A stretch of DNA of 64,000 bases from Pomphorhynchus laevis. Its lineage: Eukaryota; Acanthocephala; Palaeacanthocephala; Echinorhynchida; Pomphorhynchidae. Under the pieces are notes generated by a model. The model did no database searches, had not been told where the DNA came from, and saw only the letters and a list, made by a program, of their open reading frames with translations. Both the position numbers and the translations under genes were made by a program. The DNA lies in NCBI GenBank assembly GCA_012934845.2, contig WNNJ02003267.1, positions 1 to 64,000 of the forward strand, read 5' to 3'. Positions 55,190 through 64,000 of the stretch are shown in pieces (positions within the stretch are counted from its first letter, which is position 1; every line of letters begins with the position of its first letter).

Positions 55190-55860
55190 AATGTTATTAT
55201 TCTATTGTTAATAATAACAATAGAAAATATACATTAACCATAAACTTCATTAATAAATGTATAGATAACATAAATATAGCCGGACTTTTAAATAATTCTA
55301 AAAGTAAAGAAATAATAGGGTCAGATTTAAGTAAATGTATTCCTACAATAAGATATAAACTCCTACCACCATTAGGACGAAAATTTTTTAATTATAATAA
55401 AGAATTAAAATCAATTTGTAACGATAATATTAGAAACATAATGGAAACAGAATGCAATTGTAAAAGTCTTAGTTTTGATAAAATAAATGAACATATATGT
55501 ACCCATAATCTAGAATTAATTAAAAATTGTGAATTAAGAAAGCTGCTATCAAAAGGGTATAAATATAGATCAAATAATAATAAAAATAAAATTTACAATT
55601 CGTTATATAATAACTTAAATGATTACTTTAGTAAGCTGATTAATAGTAAAAGCTTAAATAAAAATTAAAGATTTTAATTTGGAAAGATTTTATATTAGAT
55701 TTTAAAAGAAAAGATAACCATATAATAACAAAATAAATTATTTTATAATTTCTAGAAATTATATAATTATAAAATTAGAGAGAAAATGAAAATAACAAAC
55801 AATTAAAAAAGAGGATAAAATTAAAAAGACTATATAAATAAAACTAGTAAACCCTCCACA
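55190..55860 (+). mobile_element. Naiad-type PLE linker fragment
   Basis: Encodes the INFINKCIDNINIAGLLNNS stretch, ETECNCKSLSFDKINEHIC and ELRKLLSKGYKYRSNNN, colinear with 14480-14900, then decays. Confidence 0.85.
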
Positions 55861-57328
55861 ATTATGATGTTTTAATTAAAATAAATAATTAAAATAGTAG
55901 AATATACTTGAACGTAGAATATACGTAGGCTCAGCTATCTGATCTGATTTTATTATTTATTAAATGTAATCAATATATTTATTTCAAAAATATAATTTTT
56001 CTCTTTAAGTAAATTACTTACATAAAAAATTTGCAACTTACGAATAAACTAGTACTTAACATATTTATTAGTAAATAACATCAATTTACTCAATAAATCC
56101 TTTGAAGTCTGTTGATGAACCTATTTAGAAGTTGTGAAAAAGATATAGAGATCCATGCTGCGCATCTTTTTTCTGACTTAAAATCTTATTTCTGACTTAA
56201 TTTCATAGTATATCTTGAAATATACTGTGATTAGAGTTGATAATTATTTAATTTTTGTCTTATTTTTAATAATTTAATAATTATAATAATTATATAATTT
56301 TTATAATTCGATAAATTTTATTACATTTTTATTTAATAAATTTTTATTTAATTTTATTTAATTTTTTATTCTATAATAAAAATTATATAAGATTCCGTAA
56401 TATAATATATAATAATTATTATAATATTATTAAGTAATAATTCATAATTTTATTCAACGTTTTTAACCTTATTTTAGTAAGGTTAAAAAAGGTTAACTTA
56501 GTAACCTAATTTATTTTATTTAATCGATGGCGTTATAATATTATAATAATATTAAATATTTTTAAAAATAAAGAATCGTTTTAATAAATAAAGCTGTAAA
56601 CCTTATTATATTAAATAATTATTATAATAAGGTTAATATTAATGTCTATTATTATAGACATTTTAACTATCCGTTAAAATGTCTAAAATATTTGTTTCAA
56701 CTAAAATCAAGATCAAAAATTATGAAATAACTAAAACAGTGCTAATCGCTTGACTATTTCTTTTTATAAATCTTATCAGATTCTGAGTAGAAGAATCATG
56801 TGAAGATTTCGGCGGTTATCCTTGCAGCTCAGCATGAATAACTTTTGCCAACTGTAAGAAGACATTACCTCTATAATGTCCTATTATGTCTTTTATTATT
56901 TATTAATTTAAAATTATTTATTAATTTATTTATTCATACACATTAAATATTATCAAGATTCTTTATAAATCAGTGTTTAATTAAACCTGTTTTAGTTTTA
57001 TTAATGTACAATATAAAATGCCTCTAATACATAGTCTCATTTAAAAAAATTTAAAATGTACGCAGCTAGAAATTAAGGCATATTTAGTCATTAAAATATT
57101 TAATAAAAAATTTAATACAATAATTCTGTAATAAAAAGATACACTGTTCAACAAAATAATCACAAATAATTGACACAGTCTTTAATCAATTTAATTTGGT
57201 CTTTTGTTCATTCATACAGAATTCAAAATATCGTTGCAAAGTTGTTCAATATTTAGCCTAAAAGTTGACCTCTGTTAAAAGAAAGTTTTTTACATTTGTT
57301 ATAATTGAAGAGTTTTCTTTTTCCAAAC
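55861..57328. other. AT-rich spacer, one tail fragment
   Basis: An ACGTAGGCTCAGCTATCTG tail motif lies at 55911-55955 (plus). Otherwise no supported gene. A 29-codon minus frame near 56880-56790 (MSSYSWQKLFMLSCKDN) is too short to judge. The part next to 57328 should hold the 3' UTR of the homeobox gene; ATTAAA occurs near 57190. Confidence 0.45.
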
Positions 57329-58082
57329 CTAGTCGTTAGATAAAATTGCAGATACATTCCTATTTCTTCTAGCTCTTTCCTTTGCTCGTCGATTTTTAAA
57401 CCATATCTAAACAGTTATTTACAAAGAAATTCTGAATGACAATGATACCTGGACTCTCTTGGTGTCAACATCTACAATTTCGGATATTCTTTGTCTCGTT
57501 TGATGATCGGGTGTTGGACATTTCATAAACACGTTTTCTAATGTATGGACTTGATGTTGCTGATAGCAGATGCGCTTTCGTCTTTCTTTTTTTGAATTTT
57601 TCTGCTTTGGTTCATTACACTGGAGTTCAATTACTCGACTATTGCAATTTGTTTCTGTGTAGAGGTTACACGATGATGATTCTATATTCATATTATCTTT
57701 CAATCCACAGCATTTTGATTGAATCAATGGGTAATTTATCGGGGAAGCGAATAGTAAATTTTGTTGTAAAACATTGATGTTTGAACTGTAGCAGTGGTCC
57801 CTGCAATTTAAATGCATTTAAATGATAAAATGGTAGTTACGAAATCATACCAATCAGTTGTACATGCAATGTTGTCTATATTTTCGCGTTGATCAACCTT
57901 GATCGAGTAGTGGGGTATGCAATCATAAACTTTCAGCATACGCGTCGATTGAGATGAATGTGTTGGGAATTTATATATTTGTTGAAACTGATCGCATGCT
58001 AAGGAATTTTCCAAATTGGCGCATCGTATTTCATTAAATTCCACAGGTTTAAATGTGTAATATTCGCTGTTTTCATATGAAT
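57329..58082 (-). CDS. K50 paired-like homeobox gene, at least three exons
   Basis: Exons on the minus strand: 58082-57851, 57800-57449 and 57406-57329 (stop TAG). Introns are 50 nt (GTATGA...TTGCAG) and 42 nt (GTATCA...TTTAG); phases agree. The homeodomain spans the second intron: ERRKRICYQQHQVHTLENVF, then MKCPTPDHQTRQRISEIVDV, then DTKRVQ|IWFKNRRAKERARRN. Arg5, Leu16, Phe20, Trp48, Phe49, Asn51 and Arg53 all fall at their canonical positions. The intron lies between residues 46 and 47, as in paired-class homeobox genes. Lys50 is typical of Otx, Gsc and Pitx relatives. The protein would be a nuclear DNA-binding transcription factor with a Cys-rich N-terminal region and a short tail. The 5' end is uncertain: the first exon is open from a TTTACTAG acceptor but its first in-frame ATG is at 57939, so an upstream exon is possible. 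Confidence 0.85.
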
Positions 58083-58498
58083 CTAGTAAATTTCATTTAT
58101 AGTGCAGCTCATAAAGTAAGAGTGCAGCTCATATAGTGCAGCTCATTTGTTGCAATATCATATATTACACATAAATACGTAATTTATATGAAATTAATAT
58201 TTTTAGGTTACACACTTTATAGTTCATATAACGAAGACAAAATTTAAATTAATTAATGGGTAAGTGAACTACAAGTCTTGTGATCACTTCATTTTCATTA
58301 AATAGGCAGTTGATTTTTTTATAAAAATATAAAAAAATTATAAAAAATTGGGGAAGTTCAGAAATAATATATATATTTAATTTAAAAAAATGTATATTAA
58401 AAATTTATATATAATACTGATATTATATAGTTATATTATAATACTGGACTTAAATTATAAAACTTGAGAATTTTATTTAATTATCAGACTTGAGAATT
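58083..58498. other. Region upstream of the homeobox gene
   Basis: 58100-58145 holds three direct repeats of AGTGCAGCTCAT. No secure first exon. The far end is the PLE tail at 58499. Confidence 0.45.
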
Positions 58499-61400
58499 AA
58501 TCAATTCAGCTAACTGAGTCTACGTATTTAATATACTTATAAAATAAACAAAACATAATAATGCTAAATCAAAATTTAATAATTAAATAATAAAATTAAT
58601 AATTGTTTTTAGATATTCTATAATTTAAATCAAGTTATAAAATAAAAATAAAAAATAAAAAATAAAATTTAAAATAAACGTCATTTTTATGAATTGACTA
58701 ATAAATAACAGACGTTGTATCAGAATAAGAATTAGAGGTCATCAGGAGGAACTGCTATGCTATCAGGTTTCGGCCCTAACTCCTCTACCCAACATAGCAG
58801 CGGGGCCAAATACATGCTAATGATGTATTTCATCTGATAAAACTATCTAGTATCTTATTCTAATACAAAGTATATTATTTATTATCCATCTATAAAAATG
58901 TACCACTTCAGAGTTTAAATTTATTCTTTATATTATTTTGTTGATTTTTATATTTTACTATTTTCTTCTTGATGTCTTTTATAGTAACCTAGTTTAAACT
59001 ATTTATCCATCAAATTATTTAAATGATTTTGAATAAAGCCAATATCATTACATATTGTTGCAATTCTTAAAATTTCATTATTTAATGTCTTATATTTTAT
59101 ATTATATGGTATGCATGAATGCTCATGTAAAAATATGTTTCTTGTTAATTTAAATATGTCATCTTTACGATATAAATTAATATTAGGTTTAGTTAATGTT
59201 AATTTAATGTTCATATCTAGATATACATCTTCTTTATCATCAATATTGGTTTTATTAAGAATGAGGCTACCTTAATAAATTTGTTTGATTATTGACTAAA
59301 AATTGCTAGAATTAAATACACATATATCATCAATGTATCGAAACATATATTTCATATATTTATATAGTTTAGATTTAGTTTTTACACAGTTATGAACAAA
59401 TTCATATTCTATAAAGCTTAAAAACAAGTCAGCTATAATTGGGCTACTATTACCACCCATTGGAACACCTTTTACTTGTCTAAATATAGATGTCCCTACT
59501 TTTAAATAATTTTGATTTATCCAAATATTTAAGGATTCTATTAATTCAATTTTATCAATATATTTATAATTACTTGATGGTTTAATTTTTGTTAGATAGG
59601 CGTTATAATTATTATAACATATATATGTATATCTTTTTCCGAATATAAGATTAATTAATTTTACTAACGCTTCTTTAATATCTACTAAATCTAGATTTGT
59701 AAAAAGCGTACTAAAATCGTACGTATTTATATTTTGAAAATTTATTCCTTTTGTCTATACCAAAAATTCTTTTGTAGAATTAATACTGAAATAGTGTTTT
59801 ATACCAATATTAATTCCGATTACTTTGCAATATTTTTTAAAGTGTGCTTTAATTACTTTATGTATTTTATTCATATAAACCGAAAGTGGTTTTAATGTAC
59901 ATTTAAACGCACTACATATGAACCTAGGTTTTATTGGATTTTTATATAATTTTGGATTCCAATATAATATAGGTATAGTTTTATTATCTAATTCAACCTT
60001 TATACCCTTTTTATCCATTATAGAACAGTGACTTGTAATAATTGTTTCTAAACTCAACTCACTACGTTCATATATTGGATTTACATTTAAATCATTAGAA
60101 TTAATCTCTTTCATTAGTATATCATAATAAAGCTTTTTGCATATCAAGACAAAGTTATTACTAGCTTTATCAATAGTTGTTATTATATAGTTATCCTTTA
60201 ATTTAGTAAGTTCTTAATACATATCTTTATTAATTTTATCTTTTCTTTTATAATTGTTTGTTATTTTCATTTTATTTATAATGTTTATCTTCGATGTATT
60301 TAATCAGCTTATCAATTCCATTTTTTAAATTCCATTTTTGTCGTTGTTATTATTTAATCTATTTATACCCTTTTGATAGCAGTTTTCTTAATTCACAATT
60401 TTCAATTAATTCTAGATTATGGGTACATATATGTTTATTTATTTATCAAAACTAAAACTTTTACAATTGCATTTTAGTTCTTTTTTGTTTCTTTACATAT
60501 TGATTTTAATTCTTTATTATAATTGCAATTTTTTCGTTCTAATGGTGGTAAGTGTTTTTACCTTATTTTTGGAATATGTTTATTTAAATCTGACCCTATT
60601 ATTTCTTTACTTTTAGAATTATTTAAAAGTCCCGCTATATTTATGTTATCTATACATTTATTAATGAAGTTTATTGTTGATGTATATTTTCTATTGTTAT
60701 TATTAACATTTATTGTACGATTATAGTATTTTGTATTACAATAACTGTCTATTATACAACTTAGCCTTTCATAGTCGTTAATTAATTTTTGATTTATTGA
60801 ACATATGATATCTTTAGAAAAACTTCTTATATTTACATAAAGATCTATTGACTTATTATCACTTAAAAAGTGTTTTAATATTTCTAATCGTTCATTTATA
60901 TACATATCTTTTTTAATATTTTTAACTCTATTTTTCCTATGCCTTTTATCACAATGACTTCATGGCTTGCGTTCAACCGGATTATTATAATAGAGTTGTT
61001 TATTATATATTATACTACTTCTGCCAATTCCATGTACCACGTCATTCAATCCTAATTAGTACATGGAATTAAGCGTTTTAATCCAAAAATCTTCTTTTTC
61101 TAATAGTTTTTGATTTAATATTGAAATGTTTTCTTCAATAATATGTTCTAAAATAAATAATTTACAGTTTTTAATATCATGTCCTATTAATCTCATATGT
61201 TTATGAAATATAGTTTGACTATTATGCTGTATATTATATATGTGTTGCCTAAACCTAGTTTTTAACATTTGATATGTTTTTCCTATATACTGCAATCCAC
61301 ATGTACATTGTATAAGATACACTACACCTGCGGTATTGCAGTTACAATTATTATTAATATTTAATGAAAAACATTTGTTTGTTGTATTACTTACGATACA

Positions 61401-61530
61401 ATTATTATTTATAACATCACAAACTATACAATTTTTTCTGTTACATTTAAACGATCTAAAATTGAAATCATTAGTACTTACGTATTTTTTTAATATGGTT
61501 GAGTACATGTAACTTTTAAGTCATAATTTT
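58499..61530 (-). mobile_element. Naiad-type PLE, most complete copy (endonuclease to tail)
   Basis: In minus order: zinc-like CNRKNCIVC and GIY-YIG domain (61508-61056), linker (60905-60558), pre-RT and RT fingers (60147-59755), palm with the IDD site (about 59330, encoding FRYIDDICVF), thumb (59214-58999), structured motif (58735-58805) and terminal tail at 58499. At about 3 kb it spans every part of the family. Several stops and frameshifts make it inactive. Because it keeps both ends, it fixes the domain order of the family. Confidence 0.9.
61056..61508 (-). pseudogene. PLE GIY-YIG endonuclease domain
   Basis: 150 codons: KKYVSTNDFNFRSFKC, CNRKNCIVCDV (likely zinc-binding Cys), NTAGVVYLIQCTCGLQYIGK (the GIY-YIG pair as GVVY and YIG), MLKTRFRQHIYNIQHNS, HKHMRLIGHDIKNCKLFILE and LLEKEDFWIKTLNSMY (catalytic Glu). 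Arg in TRFRQH is the usual helix Arg. This nuclease would nick the target for priming. The frame is interrupted before the linker. Confidence 0.85.
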
Positions 61531-62144
61531 TAACGTTGCTTTTGAAAATTGGATTTGCACTTGCGAGGTCAGCATCATTACAAATTCGGAGCACCCCATC
61601 TTCTCGACCACAGTGAAAATCCCATATCAAAAGTTTTGAAGGTCTGTGTCAGATCGTCAATGACTGCGTGCAAATTGGAACAGCTGTTTGTTTGTTCACT
61701 TTATATTATTGCCCGCTTTGGGACCTTTTATTACATTTAAAATGTTTTTACTTTGAATTCGTAATAAATTCACATTAAAAAAATAAAAAAAATAATAATA
61801 ATTACTATAATTTTTTGTTAATTTATTAAAAATTTATAGTAAAAACATTTTACTTTGAATAATTTTCCTGTAGCAGGGAAAATGTTTTTTTTAATGTTTT
61901 CCCATTGCAAGCAACAAAATAAAGTGAACAACGAAACACGTGTTCTGCTTTGAACCGTTTTTTATAATAAAAATATAATTTATAATGATAATATATATTA
62001 TTATATTATTATAATATTATATTAGATATAGAAATATTTATTAATATTAATATGTAATATATATATTTTATAATATAATATACTTTATTATATATAATAT
62101 TATATTAGATAATATTATATTATATATAATATATAAAAAAATTT
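61531..62144. other. Spacer, partly repeat-derived
   Basis: 61549-61740 includes GGATTTGCACTTGCGAGGTC, also present at 63546 beside the LINE fragment. The minus strand reads WDFHCGREDGVLRICNDADL there. The remainder is A/T repeats. Confidence 0.4.
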
Positions 62145-62890
62145 AGAACACACAAAAGGAATAAATTTTCAAAATATAATTACGAACGATTTTAAATATT
62201 ATAAATATTAAAAATCAAATATATTGATACATTTATTCGGATATATATATTTTTTCCGAATATATAATTAATTTTACTAACGCTTCTTTAATATCTACTA
62301 AACCTCGATTTGTATAAAGAGTACTAAAATCGTATGTATTTATATTTTGAAAATTGTTCCTTTCGTCTGTTCTAAAAATTCTTTTGTAGAATTAATACTG
62401 AAATAGTGTTTTATACCAGTATTAATTTCGATTAGCTAACAATATATTTTGAGCTAACAATATTAGTTAACAATATACACCTTCTTTATCATTAATATTG
62501 GTTTTGTTAAGAATAAGGCTTTCTGGATAAATGTGCCAGTATTAATTTCGATTACCTTGCAATATTTTTTAAAGTGTGCTTTAATTACTTTAAGTATTTT
62601 ATTCATATAGACAGAAAGTGGTTTTAATGTACATTTAAACGCACTACATATGAACCTAGGTATTATTGGATTTTGATGTAATTTTGTATTCTAATATAAT
62701 ATAGGTATAGTTTTATTATCTAATTCAACCTTTATACGCTTTTTATCCATTATAGAACAGTGACTTGTAATAATTGTTTCTAAACTTAACTCACTGCGTT
62801 CATATGTTGGATTTACATTTAAATCGTTATAATTAACTTCTTTCATCATTATATCATAATAAAGCTTTTTGCATATGACGACAAAGTTAT
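62145..62890. mobile_element. Naiad-type PLE fragments, rearranged
   Basis: A short plus-strand piece (62145-62195) is followed by minus-strand RT pieces (62250-62890), including VICKKLYYDIMMKEVNYNDL at 62897-62800. The edge at 62890 cuts into an unrelated coding stretch. Confidence 0.75.
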
Positions 62891-63082
62891 GTCCCAAACT
62901 ACTCTACCTATTTTAACTTCGCATTTTCGTTGTGGCTGCTTCTCTCTTGTGGAATCATCTGCCCATTCATATCCGTCAATCAACATCAATTCAAACGCCT
63001 AATCCGATGTCATTTAAACAATTAATTAATAAACCTGTATGACTTCTGCTGTGTTTTTGTTAGTGGACTTGTATGCGTGCGG
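62891..63082 (-). CDS. Two splice-consistent exons, unknown gene, cut by a PLE fragment
   Basis: Minus strand: acceptor TGACAG, exon 63082-63035 (PHAYKSTNKNTAEVIQ), donor CAG|GTTTAT, a 36-nt intron ending GGATTAG, then exon 62998-62891 (AFELMLIDGYEWADDSTREK, QPQRKCEVKIGRVVWD). Phase 0 is kept. PLE sequence begins exactly after VVWD. No family recognised. The segment is an island of non-PLE DNA between two PLE fragments, so it may be the pre-insertion host locus. Confidence 0.4.
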
Positions 63083-63112
63083 CTGTCACGCATTTGTCAT
63101 ATTGAATAAATT

Positions 63113-63505
63113 ATTATACCCTTTTTATCCATTATAGAACAGTGACTTGTATTAATTGCTTCTAAACTTCACTCACTACATTCATATGTTGTGTTTATAT
63201 TTAAATCATTATAATTAACTTATTTCATCAGTATATCATAATAAAGCTTTTTGCATATGAAGACAAAGTTATTACTAGCTTTATCAATAGTTGTTATTAG
63301 ATAGTTATCCTTTAATTTAGTAAGTTCTGTATACATATCGTTATTAATTTTATCTTTCCTCTGATAATTGTTTGTTATTTTTATTTTCTCTCTAATTTTA
63401 TCTAATATATAAGTTTTCCAAATGTTTATCTTTGATGTATTTAAGCTTTCACTATTAATCAGCTTACTAAAGTAATCATTTAAGTTATTAATTAAGCATT
63501 TAAGT
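63113..63505 (-). mobile_element. Naiad-type PLE fragment
   Basis: Antisense pre-RT to RT-finger sequence (KLYYDILM, LTKLKDNY coding) with many changes. Confidence 0.8.
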
Positions 63506-63539
63506 CATTATATTAATTTAATTCTCAGACGTAAGAATT

Positions 63540-64000
63540 AAAATTGGATTTGCACTTGCAAGGTCAGCATCAACTCTAATGCTCCTTCCTATTCCCAGAA
63601 CTCCTGCCAATGCACACGGTTATCACGAGATGAGAAAGAGAAATCGATACCTTGAGAGGATAGTTGATATGGAGCGAGGGAGTTTATTTCCACTAACTTT
63701 TTCGACGAGTGGTAGAGCAGGAATTACGGCAAAATTCGTCATAAGGACAATTGCGGAAAGAACGGCTGATAAAACGGGCAGGAAATATAATATCATTGTA
63801 TCGGAAATTCGCAGATCAATTTGCGTTGCCTTGGCCATTACATCATCTCGTTGTCTAAGGGATCCGCGCTACCATGTTTTCTGTTCCTATCAGTTCACCA
63901 GCACCAGTCAAATCGACATCCCTACGCAAATATTTTCATCGCAGAATCCCTCTTCGCGCCAAGACTCTGGACATGAGGGCCACTCTGCCAAAACATGAAA
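63540..64000 (+). pseudogene. LINE C-terminal nuclease-like domain fragment, runs to window end
   Basis: Frame 63579-63998 encodes HGYHEMRKRNRYLERIVDME, GSLFPLTFSTSGRAG and ends HSAKT-stop, nearly identical to the inverted copy at 13595-14075. Similarity continues to the last base of the window. Confidence 0.75.

Noticed and set aside
57419-57817. Reading 57817-57419 as one unspliced 132-residue protein
   Set aside because: It would end the homeodomain at VQVSLSF; a GT-AG intron at 57448-57407 restores the canonical helix 3, so the spliced model is preferred.

Overview
The window is animal (invertebrate-like) nuclear DNA, very AT-rich and made almost wholly of retroelements. The first 3.9 kb is the exception: a compact LTR retrotransposon that looks whole, with two identical 107-bp LTRs. 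Nothing points to bacteria or a plasmid: there are no operons, Shine-Dalgarno starts or prokaryotic RNA genes. Splice-consistent exons with very short introns (mostly 36-54 nt, one about 71) suggest a small-intron invertebrate. A nematode would fit, but I cannot name the species.

The dominant repeat is one family of Penelope-like element (PLE), in at least a dozen full or partial copies (for example 14165-16735 +, 58499-61530 -, 40480-42290 -, 51940-53220 +, 34400-35345 +). In the copies that keep both ends, the GIY-YIG endonuclease lies before the reverse transcriptase. That is the permuted order described for Naiad-type PLEs. Its 3' tail carries a conserved structured motif and ends in about 25 bp that also form the last codons and stop of an RTE-like LINE in this window. 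Fragments of canonical PLEs (16742-18560, 36676-37060, 38800-38990) carry hammerhead-ribozyme-like signatures upstream of the RT.

Other layers: a nearly complete CR1-like LINE (19975-24270); a decayed APE-type LINE (42300-46640); RTE, CR1/L2-like and other LINE fragments; several C-terminal LINE fragments with a nuclease-like domain (5.99, 6.6, 13.6, 24.3, 29.8, 53.4 and 63.5 kb); and two fossil copies of an unusual RT-RNase H element (26.6-28.6 and 47-49.6 kb).

Host-type genes are few and hidden between repeats, all on the minus strand. They are a K50 homeobox gene with an intron at homeodomain position 46/47 (57329-58082), a PCNA first exon cut by a repeat (7507-7608) with a possible second exon (7206-7260), a four-exon coiled-coil mini-gene (31734-32104), and unassigned splice-consistent exons at 10961-11141, 29167-29389 and 62891-63082. 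The genes form no pathway together. What unites the window is nested retrotransposition around eroding host loci.
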